From: Bacteriovoracaceae bacterium UBA6261
Lineage (GTDB): Bacteria > Bdellovibrionota > Bacteriovoracia > Bacteriovoracales > Bacteriovoracaceae
Assembly: GCA_002440825.1 (NCBI GenBank)
Contig: DJVH01000009.1
Span: 1 to 61,287 of the forward strand
DNA: 61,287 nucleotides
Direction of reading: 5' to 3'
Shown: piece after piece, positions 41,849 to 50,151 of the stretch
Position numbering within the stretch: position 1 is the stretch's first letter
Layout of the letters: each line of letters starts with the position of its first letter
Made by a program: the position numbers and the translations under genes
The notes under the pieces: model-generated
The model's input: only the letters and a program-made list of their open reading frames with translations
What the model was told of the DNA's origin: nothing
Database searches by the model: none

Positions 41849-42862
41849 ATGAAATACAGAAGTGAAATTACCGGCGTTGGCTCTTTTGTCCCGGCGCAAA
41901 CTTTTACAAATTTTGATCTGGAAAAGATGATGGATACATCAGATGAATGGATCCAGCAGCGCACAGGAATTGTTCAGCGCCATTGGGTTGAAGATCATGT
42001 TTCCAATTCGGATTTAGCTCTGGAGGCCAGTCTGAAGGCCATTGCCAATGCGGGTCTTGAGAAAAAAGACATCGATATGATCATCTTTGCTACTCTTAGT
42101 CCGGATCACGAATTTCCTGGAACCGGATGTTTTCTTCAGGCGAAACTGGACTTGCCGGAAATTGCCGTGCTCGATATTCGCCAGCAATGCACAGGTTTTC
42201 TTTATGGCCTTTCTATCGCCGATAAATTTATTCAATCTGGCTCTCATAAAAATATTCTGCTCGTCGGATCTGAAGTTCATTCCAAAGGGCTTGATAAGAC
42301 TCCCCATGGAAGAAACGTGGCCGTTTTATTCGGAGACGGTGCCGGTGCAGTGGTCGTTTCTGCACGTGAATTAAAAGATGCTTCACACGAGTCGCGCATC
42401 ATTACGACGAAACTACATGCAGACGGAGCCTATGCAAAGGAATTGTGGATTCCTGCCCCGGGAACTGGTTTTGGCAAAGACAGAATCAATCACGAAATGG
42501 TTGAGCAAGGAGCGCATTATCCGCAAATGAACGGGAAGACAGTCTTTGTTCATGCGACAAAAAGAATGGCGGAATGTCTAATTGACGCCTGCAAAGATGC
42601 AGGGGTGACTCTTAACGACGTCGATTTATTTCTTTTTCACCAGGCGAATTTGCGAATCAATTCCAAAGTCGCAGAGATGCTCTCCATTCCAGAAGAAAAA
42701 GTTTTCAATACTATTCAGAACTATGGGAATACGACTGCGGCCACAATTCCGCTGGGCATGGACGATGCTATTAAAGCAGGTGTGCTGAAAAAAGGGATGC
42801 TTGTTGCAAGCGCCGCTTTTGGTTCGGGATTTACCTGGGCCAGTGCCATCTGGAGATATTAA
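41849..42862 (+). CDS. fabH: 3-oxoacyl-ACP synthase III (FabH-like)
   Basis: This 337-residue thiolase-fold protein has an intact Cys-His-Asn triad: Cys114 in DIRQQCTGFLYGL, His264 in FLFHQANLRIN and Asn294 in NYGNTTAATIP. DTSDEWIQQRTGI and FGDGAGAVVV are standard FabH elements. It starts fatty acid synthesis by condensing acyl-CoA with malonyl-ACP. The insertion near 195-225 (ELWIPAPGTGFGKDRI) is seen in FabH paralogues that use longer acyl groups, so a second FabH elsewhere is possible. AAGG precedes the ATG. It shares TAATG with the next gene. Confidence 0.92.
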   Translation: MKYRSEITGVGSFVPAQTFTNFDLEKMMDTSDEWIQQRTGIVQRHWVEDHVSNSDLALEASLKAIANAGLEKKDIDMIIFATLSPDHEFPGTGCFLQAKLDLPEIAVLDIRQQCTGFLYGLSIADKFIQSGSHKNILLVGSEVHSKGLDKTPHGRNVAVLFGDGAGAVVVSARELKDASHESRIITTKLHADGAYAKELWIPAPGTGFGKDRINHEMVEQGAHYPQMNGKTVFVHATKRMAECLIDACKDAGVTLNDVDLFLFHQANLRINSKVAEMLSIPEEKVFNTIQNYGNTTAATIPLGMDDAIKAGVLKKGMLVASAAFGSGFTWASAIWRY

Positions 42863-43575
42863 TGAAAGTATTTTTTCTTTCACTCGCTGTTTTTTCTTCT
42901 CTTACAGCTTTTGCCAATGAAAATTTTCAGTTTTCACCAAAAGTGGAAACCTATTTTCCCGTTTTTGCCGGTGGTGGAGTTCAGCTTCGCGCTTATGATT
43001 CATTTGAATGGGGACTTTCTTATGGAGTCACTCCAAAAGCCTACTATAAAGTGATTGCCAATGCGGCCGCACATTTCGGTGACAACGGGTCTTATAAAGA
43101 AGTAGTGGAAGCGGCCTTCCAGGACAATTCGCTCTGGCGTATGAATCTCCAATATAATTTTTCCGGTAAAACCGGATGGAATATGGGCGTTGCCGGTTCA
43201 ATGCTCAATTCCAATGGTGAAGCGGGAATTGATACAGTTCTTGGCGCTTCTACCGGGCGAAACTATACCACCTTAAAAAATCTTCTTATTGCTTTAGGAA
43301 GAAATCCCAATGTGAGCATGGAGAGTGATTTAACTCTGGCAGAACTCTATGCTGGCTATACCTGGGATTTAGGCAAAAGTTTTCTAGGGTCGCTGACTCT
43401 GGGAGTGACCAAAGTTATGTCGGCCGATGTAAAAGTAAAAACGGGTCTTCCCAATTTCGAAGCTTCTGCAGCGGGAAGTTCTTTATTAAGATCTTCTGAA
43501 ACTGATCTTGAAAATATCATTGAGGAGAATGGATATTCACCTGAAATTGGTGTCAAAATTTCATACGATTTTTAA
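42862..43575 (+). CDS. Probable outer-membrane beta-barrel protein
   Basis: This 237-residue protein has a signal peptide (MKVFFLSLAVFSSLTAFA) and a mature part of alternating strands with aromatic girdles (FEWGLSYGVTPKAYYKV, WRMNLQYNFSGKTGWNMGV, LYAGYTWDLGKSFLGSLTLGVTKV). It ends SPEIGVKISYDF, with a terminal Phe like outer-membrane barrels. It is coupled to the FabH gene by a 1-base overlap. Family not named. Confidence 0.65.
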   Translation: MKVFFLSLAVFSSLTAFANENFQFSPKVETYFPVFAGGGVQLRAYDSFEWGLSYGVTPKAYYKVIANAAAHFGDNGSYKEVVEAAFQDNSLWRMNLQYNFSGKTGWNMGVAGSMLNSNGEAGIDTVLGASTGRNYTTLKNLLIALGRNPNVSMESDLTLAELYAGYTWDLGKSFLGSLTLGVTKVMSADVKVKTGLPNFEASAAGSSLLRSSETDLENIIEENGYSPEIGVKISYDF

Positions 43576-43686
43576 GGCAGAGATTCCCCAATAATCAGAT
43601 ACAAAATTCTTATTGTTATACTTTACCAATTTCAAAAGTTTTCATGTTAACTCCTTTACGGTCACTAAACCTAAAAGGAGGTTGCT

Positions 43687-44124
43687 ATGAAATTAATCGC
43701 TTTATTGAGTTCAGTTCTCTATCTCTTTTCTGCAAATGCCACGCTGACAGTTGACTCCAATACCAATGTGTTTTTTCCCGTGAAACACATTCAATCTGGT
43801 GAGTATTTTGTACAGATGGCCCCGCTAATTGGTTGCTATGGTCTGCCGAGAGGTCCGCAATTGCAGCAACTGACAAGGGCCTATAAGGTCAATAGCCTTG
43901 GATGTGGAACTGTGACTTCGGAAAATATTAATGCTTTGACTTGTGCGACGGTTGTCGGGGCCGTTGAATCGAATGATTATTCAACTTTTAAATTAATCAC
44001 GTTGAACATCAAAAAATGTGAAGATAAAAATAACAGCGATTTCATTTCGGCCGTCAGAAAATCTGTTCGTCTCAACTTCGCCACTAAAACAGTTCCGCAT
44101 CCAAAACTGGTTTTATTAAAATAA
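43687..44124 (+). CDS. Small secreted protein of unknown function
   Basis: This 145-residue protein has a signal peptide (MKLIALLSSVLYLFSANA) and a beta-rich mature part with four to five Cys (IGCYGLP, LGCGTV, LTCATV, KKCEDK). Its ribosome site AAAAGGAGG is strong, but the leader also contains CTCCTTT (43652-43658), which can pair with it. It is flanked downstream by a 14-bp hairpin. No family recognised. Confidence 0.6.
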   Translation: MKLIALLSSVLYLFSANATLTVDSNTNVFFPVKHIQSGEYFVQMAPLIGCYGLPRGPQLQQLTRAYKVNSLGCGTVTSENINALTCATVVGAVESNDYSTFKLITLNIKKCEDKNNSDFISAVRKSVRLNFATKTVPHPKLVLLK

Positions 44125-44131
44125 AGTGTGA

Positions 44132-44179
44132 AGGAGGTTGCCTGACTGTTTGTCTGACTGTTTTTGTCGGGCACCTCCT
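44132..44179 (+). terminator. Long stem-loop downstream of the small secreted-protein gene
   Basis: AGGAGGT-(T)-GCCTGAC (44132-44146) pairs with GTCGGGCACCTCCT (44166-44179), giving 14 pairs, one bulge and one G-U. The loop carries a 10-base direct repeat CTGACTGTTT (44142-44151 and 44154-44163). There is no T run after it. The left arm repeats AAGGAGGTTGC, which is also the ribosome site of the gene at 43687. Confidence 0.55.
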
Positions 44180-44258
44180 AACATTTACTTACTTGAATTG
44201 ATAAACATCCTTCGAAGCTGTCATCATAGAAAGACAAAATACAAATCAAGGATGATTT

Positions 44259-45557
44259 ATGAATTTCAAACTAGTCTTCGGTTCTCTTTTTGCTCTCGCT
44301 TCAGTTATCTCAACTGCAAACGCAACTCCTTACAACGGCTATATTGTTAAAGTAAAAAACGGGTCTAATTTTTTAAACCAAAAATCGCTTTCACAAGTTG
44401 GTACAGTTTCTAAAGTCACGAACACTGCGTTCGGTACTTTTGCCCGTCTGGAAACAACAAAGGGATTAACTGATAAAGCTTTCGCGGCCTTTGCTTCTAA
44501 TCCAAACATTGAATATGTTGAGCCGAACTACATTATCTCTCTTGAAAAAGTGAAAGGTGGTGAAGAAGTTCCCGCTCCAAAAGATCCAAGCTTCAGAAAG
44601 CAATGGGGAATGAAGAACGATGGTAAAAACGGAACGATCTTCTCTTCAGGTGTGGCCGGTGAAGATATCAACGTGCTTCGTGCGTGGTCAATTACAAAAG
44701 GCTCTAACGATGTAAAAATCGCAGTCATCGACACAGGTGTTGATTACACTCACCCTGACTTGAAAAACAACATCATGGTGAATGAAGTTGAACTAAATGG
44801 TAAAGCAGGTGTCGATGATGACGGCAACGGATACGTTGACGATGTTTACGGTTATGACTTCGCTAACAAAGACGGCGATCCACAAGACGGCCACGGCCAC
44901 GGTACACATTGCGCAGGCAACATCGGTGCAACTCATGATGGTGCTGGTATCGCAGGTGTTATGGCCAACGTAAAAATTCTTCCAATTAAATTTCTTTCGG
45001 ATTCAGGTTCAGGAGAAACAATCGATGCGATCGCAGCTATCGATTACGCAATCAAAAGAGGCGTTCAGGTTATGTCGAACTCTTGGGGCGGCGGAGAGCG
45101 CGAGCAGTCTCTTGAAGACGCAATCAAAGCAGCTGAAGCGGCAGGAATCACTTTCGTAGCAGCAGCTGGTAACGAGTCATCAAACAATGATTCTACTGAT
45201 TCATTCCCTGCAAACTATGAAGTTTCAAATGTGATCTCGGTTGGTTCATTTACATCGGCAGGATCTAAATCAAGTTTCTCTAACTACGGTATTAAATCTG
45301 TTCACGTTTTTGCACCAGGATCAAACATCCTTTCAACTTATAAGCGTGGTGGATATACGACAATGTCAGGAACTTCGATGGCGACTCCGCACGTTGCCGG
45401 TGTTGTAGGTCTTCTTCTTGCTCAAGAACCTAATCTTACGCCAGCGCAAATCAGAGAAAGACTCATCTCAACTTCTGTAAAAACTTCTAAGCTTCAAACA
45501 GCTTCAGTATCAGGTGGAAGAGTTGATGCATACAGGGCCCTAATGAATACTAAATAG
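44259..45557 (+). CDS. Secreted subtilisin-family serine protease
   Basis: This 432-residue preproprotein has a signal peptide to about ANA (22), an I9-type inhibitor propeptide (27-95, ending YVEPNYI), and an S8 catalytic domain with Asp158 (AVIDTGVDYTHPDL), His214 (GHGTHCAG), the oxyanion Asn305 (AAAGNES) and Ser373 (SGTSMATPHVAG). All triad residues are intact, so an active exported protease is expected, after self-removal of the propeptide. It is monocistronic with a clear terminator. Highly uniform A/T-ending codons suggest strong expression. In a predator it would feed on prey protein; that is inference. Confidence 0.96.
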   Translation: MNFKLVFGSLFALASVISTANATPYNGYIVKVKNGSNFLNQKSLSQVGTVSKVTNTAFGTFARLETTKGLTDKAFAAFASNPNIEYVEPNYIISLEKVKGGEEVPAPKDPSFRKQWGMKNDGKNGTIFSSGVAGEDINVLRAWSITKGSNDVKIAVIDTGVDYTHPDLKNNIMVNEVELNGKAGVDDDGNGYVDDVYGYDFANKDGDPQDGHGHGTHCAGNIGATHDGAGIAGVMANVKILPIKFLSDSGSGETIDAIAAIDYAIKRGVQVMSNSWGGGEREQSLEDAIKAAEAAGITFVAAAGNESSNNDSTDSFPANYEVSNVISVGSFTSAGSKSSFSNYGIKSVHVFAPGSNILSTYKRGGYTTMSGTSMATPHVAGVVGLLLAQEPNLTPAQIRERLISTSVKTSKLQTASVSGGRVDAYRALMNTK

Positions 45558-45586
45558 TCATTGGCAGTTCTGATTAGAAGGATTAT

Positions 45587-45621
45587 AAAGACCCAAGCAG
45601 TAACAACTTGGGTCTTTTTTA
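45587..45621 (+). terminator. Intrinsic terminator of the subtilisin gene
   Basis: AAAGACCCAAG pairs with CTTGGGTCTTT across a loop of about 10 bases, followed by TTTT. It lies 30 bases after the stop. The next gene begins only 5 bases after the T run. Confidence 0.88.
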
Positions 45622-45625
45622 TTTT

Positions 45626-46456
45626 ATGAGCGATAACAAGCAAATTGTTTTTAAAAAACCGTGGCGGGAAGGTGATCCACTCGTTCTCATCGACTTCCTG
45701 GCCAAATACTCTGAACTTTCCAAAGGCATTTTAAAAAAAGTGTTGAACAATGGAGGAGTTCACGTCCGCGTTTTTGCCACATCGAAATTAGCGCGCGTAA
45801 GACGAGCGACCAAAGAATTGACCAAAGATTCATTGATTGAATTCTATTACGACCCAAAACTGACCGACATTCAAATTCCCGAAGGCCGTGAACTCACAAA
45901 ATTTAAAGAGTGGGGAATCTGGTACAAACCGGCGGGACTGATGTCCCAGGGAAATGAATTCGGCGATCACTGCTCACTCATGAGACAAGTGGAAAAAGCA
46001 AAAGGAAAAGCTTGGCTTATTCACCGCCTCGATCGCGAAGCCAGCGGTCTCATGGTTTTTGCTTACACCCTGAAGTCTGCCCAAATACTATCCAAAATTT
46101 TCCAGGATAGAAAAGTCCGTAAATTTTATCAGATTGAAATTCTGGGCGTGCTTAAACACGACTCCGGTGAAATTGATAAACAGCTCGACGGAAAAGAAGC
46201 AAGAACGTTGTTTACAGTCATCGAACGCCGCGAGCATACGACGATTGTTGAAGTTGAACTCCTCACCGGAAGATTGCACCAGATCCGCCGCCATTTCGAT
46301 AGCATCGGTTTCCCTGTTTTAGGCGATCCCAAATATGGCGTGGGAAATAAGAACGAAGAGGGGATGAAGCTTGTAGCGACAAGACTTATTCTAAAAGATC
46401 CCTTCTCAAAACAAGATATCGATTTCTCTTTATCAAAAGAATTGAGCCTACACTAA
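45626..46456 (+). CDS. RluA-family pseudouridine synthase
   Basis: This 276-residue protein starts at ATG 45626, directly behind the terminator of the subtilisin gene, without a Shine-Dalgarno sequence. The N-terminal S4-like part (10-85) precedes the catalytic domain with the RluA signature HRLDREASGLMVFAYT (catalytic Asp in RLD), then GRLHQIRRHFDSIGFPVLGDPKYG. It makes pseudouridine in rRNA or tRNA; the target position is not inferable. Its promoter must lie inside or upstream of the terminator, or the start is leaderless. Confidence 0.88.
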   Translation: MSDNKQIVFKKPWREGDPLVLIDFLAKYSELSKGILKKVLNNGGVHVRVFATSKLARVRRATKELTKDSLIEFYYDPKLTDIQIPEGRELTKFKEWGIWYKPAGLMSQGNEFGDHCSLMRQVEKAKGKAWLIHRLDREASGLMVFAYTLKSAQILSKIFQDRKVRKFYQIEILGVLKHDSGEIDKQLDGKEARTLFTVIERREHTTIVEVELLTGRLHQIRRHFDSIGFPVLGDPKYGVGNKNEEGMKLVATRLILKDPFSKQDIDFSLSKELSLH

Positions 46457-46499
46457 TTAAAAATTGAAACCCTGAAATTCACAGGCTTTTCTTTTCAAT

Positions 46500-46563
46500 T
46501 GCAAACGCCGTTTGCATGTGTGCCCCCATTTGCATGTCCTCGTGTTCGGAGGACATGCAAATG
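46500..46563 (+). repeat. REP-like inverted repeats in front of the Y1 transposase
   Basis: TGCAAAC-GCC-GTTTGCA (46500-46516) is a perfect hairpin. A second perfect 15-bp inverted repeat spans 46527-46541 and 46549-46563 with a 7-base loop; its right arm holds the GGAGGA ribosome site and the ATG of the transposase. TTTGCATG occurs twice (46512-46519 and 46529-46536), with its complement in the right arm. The arrangement is like REP/BIME elements and the IS200 leader hairpin. Confidence 0.75.
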
Positions 46564-47214
46564 AAAAAAAATAAAAAAAACATTCAACCATCGCTTCTCA
46601 ATCCAAAACGAGCAGGACGCCCTGCTATTCACGATAGAGGCATCAGGCATCGCAGGCGCGAATACATTGGTCGCCCGCATTCGCTCCATGTGACTGTCAA
46701 ACTGAATAGGGCAGACATCAAAAACAAATCGATCTTAAAGATTCTTCGATATGCGATCCAGCGTGCTAGGTTTAGAGGACTTCGAGTCGTTCACTATACT
46801 CTGGAGCATAATCACGTCCATCTTCTGATTGAAGGTGAGAGCAATCTGATGTTGTCAAAAGGAATGCAAGGGCTCGGCGTATCGCTCGCAAAAAAAATCA
46901 ATTCTTTGCTCAGAATAAAAGGGCAGAGATACAAACACCGATACCATTTGCGCATTTTAAGAAGTGCTTCGCAAGTGAGAAATGTGATCAATTACATATT
47001 GAAAAATGGAATGAAGCACGGGACTGCCAAGACAATTATTCATCCCTTCAATTCGGCCCTTGTTCTGCATGACTGGAGAGCTGTGGGAATTCAATTGAAA
47101 AGGGCTGAGATTGAAAAGCAACTTTCTTCGTTCCGGAAAGAACGTGAGAAATTGCGCGATCTGCTCGATGAACTGGTTTTGTTCAGAAAGGAAATGCGTT
47201 TTATTTTCGATTAA
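46561..47214 (+). CDS. REP-associated Y1 tyrosine transposase (RAYT, IS200-like)
   Basis: This 217-residue protein starts at the ATG at 46561, seven bases after GGAGGA. It carries the Y1-transposase HUH pair H85-V86-H87 in LEHNHVHLLIEG and a candidate catalytic Tyr145 in VRNVINYILKNGMKHG. This subfamily binds REP sequences and nicks single-stranded DNA, often domesticated by the host rather than mobile. It has a very basic N-terminus (MKKNKK, RRREY) and a long basic C-terminal helix (RAEIEKQLSSFRKEREK). No flanking right end or target duplication was seen. The start is buried in a perfect hairpin. Confidence 0.88.
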   Translation: MKKNKKNIQPSLLNPKRAGRPAIHDRGIRHRRREYIGRPHSLHVTVKLNRADIKNKSILKILRYAIQRARFRGLRVVHYTLEHNHVHLLIEGESNLMLSKGMQGLGVSLAKKINSLLRIKGQRYKHRYHLRILRSASQVRNVINYILKNGMKHGTAKTIIHPFNSALVLHDWRAVGIQLKRAEIEKQLSSFRKEREKLRDLLDELVLFRKEMRFIFD

Positions 47215-47944
47215 CTGAAAAACCAGCAAAGGCTTGATCCGTCGGCATTAATGAAATCACATTGACGTTCATTCTTGCAGGACGAGTGACAATCCATTCT
47301 ATGGATTCAGCAATGTCGTCAGCTGTCAGCGGAGTCATGCCGGCATAGACAGCGTCAGCTTTTTTCTGGTCTCCAGCAAAGCGTGCAACAGAAAATTCAG
47401 TCTCACACATCCCTGGCTCAACACAAGTCACTCGAACAGCTGTTCCTAAAAGATCAGAGCGCATATTTAATGAAAGTTGATGAACGAAGGCTTTTGTCGC
47501 ACCGTAAACGTTTCCACCTGTGTAGGGAAATTCTCCCGCTACTGAACCCAGATTAATGATGTGACCTTTATTTCTACTGACCATTCCTGGCAGCACAGCA
47601 TGAGTGACATTGAGCAGTCCGTTGATGTTTGTATCAATCATCGTTTGCCAGTCTTCACGTTTTCCTTTTTGAACAGGATCCGTACCGACAGCAAGACCTG
47701 CATTATTGACGAGCACATCAATGGCAGCAAATTTTTCAGGGAGTTCAGCCACTGCTTTTTTCACGGCCATTTCATCTCGCACATCAAGTTCAATAGTATG
47801 AAGTTTCTCTCCATACTGTTTTTTCAGTTCATCAAGACGTTCATTGCGTCTACCTGTTCCTACTACCAGATGTCCGCCCCTAATAAATCTCTCTACCATG
47901 GCCTTTCCAAATCCAGCAGTCGCACCAGTTATGAAAATTATCAT
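47201..47944 (-). CDS. Short-chain dehydrogenase/reductase (YdfG-like)
   Basis: This 247-residue classical SDR has the cofactor motif TGATAGFGKAM (about 6-16), NNAG, the catalytic Ser (NLGSVAG) and Y-x3-K (YGATKAF). The C-terminus MTPLTADDIAESIEWIVTRPARMNVNVISLMPTDQAF matches YdfG, an NADP-dependent oxidoreductase for serine/3-hydroxy acids. It overlaps the transposase gene end by 14 bases. The MATE gene is 13 bases upstream on the same strand. Confidence 0.93.
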   Translation of the reverse strand: MIIFITGATAGFGKAMVERFIRGGHLVVGTGRRNERLDELKKQYGEKLHTIELDVRDEMAVKKAVAELPEKFAAIDVLVNNAGLAVGTDPVQKGKREDWQTMIDTNINGLLNVTHAVLPGMVSRNKGHIINLGSVAGEFPYTGGNVYGATKAFVHQLSLNMRSDLLGTAVRVTCVEPGMCETEFSVARFAGDQKKADAVYAGMTPLTADDIAESIEWIVTRPARMNVNVISLMPTDQAFAGFSVNRK

Positions 47945-47957
47945 GTTCGATTTCTCC

Positions 47958-49268
47958 TTAAGTTAAAGTCTGCCTCAATTGATGAATTTTCTTTTTATAT
48001 AAGAAGAGAAGCAATACGCACATAGATGAAAGTCCGATGGCAAGTCCCATCCAGAGACCGCGTGCTTCAAGATTTTTTGTATAAGTAAAATAACAACCGA
48101 TAGGAAGGCCGATGACCCAATAGGAGATGAGTCCAAGCAACATTGGAAGTTTTGTTTCGTGCAAGCCGCGCATAACTCCTGCCAGGACAACCTGAATGCC
48201 GTCTGGAATCTGAAAGAGGCCGACCCAGAAGAGGAGAGCACTGGCATAGACGATGATGGTTTGATCTGAACTTGCAAGACCGAGGATTAATTGGGGCACA
48301 CTTAGGTACATAGCTGCAAAAACAATTTGAATGATCAATGCGAGAGCGAGAGAACCCAATGAATAGCGGATTATTCCATCCAGAGATTTTTTGCCGAGCT
48401 GTTCACTGACTAAGACTGAAACAGCACTTCCGATGGCCAGTGGGACCATAAAAGTGAGTGATGTAATATTGATGACCAGACCCTGAGAAGCAGAAGCGGT
48501 GAGGCTCATCTTTCCGACCAGTACTGTGACGGTTGAGAACACAAGAACTTCACACAGAACTGAAAAAGAAATCGGCAATCCCAGTTTAAACATGCGCTTG
48601 ATCGTCTGCTTATTGAAATGCTTTTCGTATGGAAGAACTTTTTTTAAGTAATAAAAAAGAATGATCGCCATAAATAAACGACAAAGTGAAGTGACAATGG
48701 CCGCCCCTTTCACACCCATTTCGGGTACAGGGCCTTTTCCAAACATGAAAACGTAACAAAGAAGAACATTAATCACGTTGAAGAAAATGATCAGTGCGTT
48801 GGGATAAAATGTTTTACCGTACGCCTGCAAATATTCTTTCGTCGATTGAAAAAGAAGGGCGGGCCACAAAGAAAGCGCGGTCCATTTCAGATAGAGTGCG
48901 ACAGAATCTTCAATCTCCGGGTTGAGACCAAGCCACCTGATGTTGTAAGCAAAGAGATAAAGGGCGGAGATCAACACAAGGGAAGAAACCGAGGCAATAA
49001 CAAAGGAATTAAACAAAAGTGAGTTATCAGTCACACCTCTGCCTTTTTGCTCCGAAGCCAGAGGTCCGGTGCAAAGAAGCAAACCAATGCCGACCATGAG
49101 AAAAGGAGCAAAGATTCCGGCAGCTACGCCAATGGAAGAGACGGCCTGGCCGGAATAATGGCCGGCGACGACAATATCGCCGACTCCAAAGAGCATTTGA
49201 CCAATTTGGCCCGAGATAATAGGCAAGGCAAAGAGAAAGATCTCTCGCAGAGTTTTTAGTTTTTCCAT
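47958..49268 (-). CDS. MATE-family multidrug efflux transporter
   Basis: This 436-residue protein has twelve membrane helices in two halves and the MATE pattern: FALPIISGQIGQMLFGVGDIVVAGHYSGQAVSSIGVA, GKGPVPEMGVKGAAIVTSLCR, GLPISFSVLCEVLVFSTVTVLVGKM and a matching second half. It likely exports cationic drugs or metabolites in exchange for Na+ or H+. It shares a short gap (13 bases) with the SDR gene. Substrate unknown. Confidence 0.93.
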   Translation of the reverse strand: MEKLKTLREIFLFALPIISGQIGQMLFGVGDIVVAGHYSGQAVSSIGVAAGIFAPFLMVGIGLLLCTGPLASEQKGRGVTDNSLLFNSFVIASVSSLVLISALYLFAYNIRWLGLNPEIEDSVALYLKWTALSLWPALLFQSTKEYLQAYGKTFYPNALIIFFNVINVLLCYVFMFGKGPVPEMGVKGAAIVTSLCRLFMAIILFYYLKKVLPYEKHFNKQTIKRMFKLGLPISFSVLCEVLVFSTVTVLVGKMSLTASASQGLVINITSLTFMVPLAIGSAVSVLVSEQLGKKSLDGIIRYSLGSLALALIIQIVFAAMYLSVPQLILGLASSDQTIIVYASALLFWVGLFQIPDGIQVVLAGVMRGLHETKLPMLLGLISYWVIGLPIGCYFTYTKNLEARGLWMGLAIGLSSMCVLLLFLYKKKIHQLRQTLT

Positions 49269-49344
49269 TCTGGCAAGTTTACAAATAAATGGAAACCTTG
49301 GACAATGAAAATATCAATCAAATGAAAAGAACGAAGGAAGACTT

Positions 49345-50151
49345 TTGGAAACCAAAACAGAAAACAAACCTGCAGATCAGTACGATGACATCAATGCCAA
49401 GGAATCAACTAAAAAAGGTTTTAGTGCTGTTCTGGAAAACATTTTTCGCAAATTTTCCACTCTTGGTTTTTTGCTGTTTTTAATTCCGGTCATTCTGGTT
49501 TGCGTTTTCTGTCTCGCCGTCGCCCTGACTCCGGGAATTGCACTGATTGAATGGATGATTCCGCACGTGGCAGATTATTCATTAATCTTAAAATCTTTTT
49601 GTTACGGATTCGGTCTCGCCTTTGGTTTTCTTGCCTTCATTGTCACTCTCATTTTTATTGTTCCGGTAATGAATTTTCCAGTTCTTCCCTTTGTGAAACC
49701 CTACAGAGGAGCGTGGTTCTCCATTGAATCGATTCCCTGGTATTATCATAACGCTTTAACTTATCTTGTTCGCTACACAGTTCTCGATCTCATCACGCCG
49801 AGTCCTCTCAATGTTCTTTTCTTCAAAATGATGGGAATGAAAATTGGTAAAGGTGTTATGATCAACACATCAAACGTTTCTGATCCCTGTCTGATTGTTC
49901 TTGAAGATTACGTGACGATTGGTGGTTCAGTTTACATGATGGCCCATTATGGAATGAAAGGTTTTCTCATCATTGATAAACTTCATGTCAAAAAAGGAGC
50001 GATGGTCGGTCTGGCCGCAAAACTTCTCGGTGGAGTGACGATCGGAGAAAAAGCAGTTGTGGCCCCTAATGTGGCCGTTCTTCCTAAAACAGTTATCAAG
50101 CCAGGTGAAAAGTACGGCGTTCCGCCAGCTTCTGTTTCGACAGCTAGCTGA
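49345..50151 (+). CDS. Membrane-anchored hexapeptide-repeat acyltransferase-like protein
   Basis: This 268-residue protein starts at a TTG with AAGGAAG seven bases before it. Two membrane segments (about 40-72 and 85-115) are followed by a left-handed beta-helix of hexapeptide repeats (IGKGVMINTSNVSDPCLIVLEDYVTIGGSVYMM, then VKKGAMVGLAAKLLGGVTIGEKAVVAPNVAVLP). It resembles the C-terminal part of phosphopantetheine-binding Pls/NRPS-associated proteins that carry such repeats. A surface-polymer acetyltransferase is possible. The stop overlaps the photolyase end by 8 bases. Confidence 0.75.
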   Translation: METKTENKPADQYDDINAKESTKKGFSAVLENIFRKFSTLGFLLFLIPVILVCVFCLAVALTPGIALIEWMIPHVADYSLILKSFCYGFGLAFGFLAFIVTLIFIVPVMNFPVLPFVKPYRGAWFSIESIPWYYHNALTYLVRYTVLDLITPSPLNVLFFKMMGMKIGKGVMINTSNVSDPCLIVLEDYVTIGGSVYMMAHYGMKGFLIIDKLHVKKGAMVGLAAKLLGGVTIGEKAVVAPNVAVLPKTVIKPGEKYGVPPASVSTAS

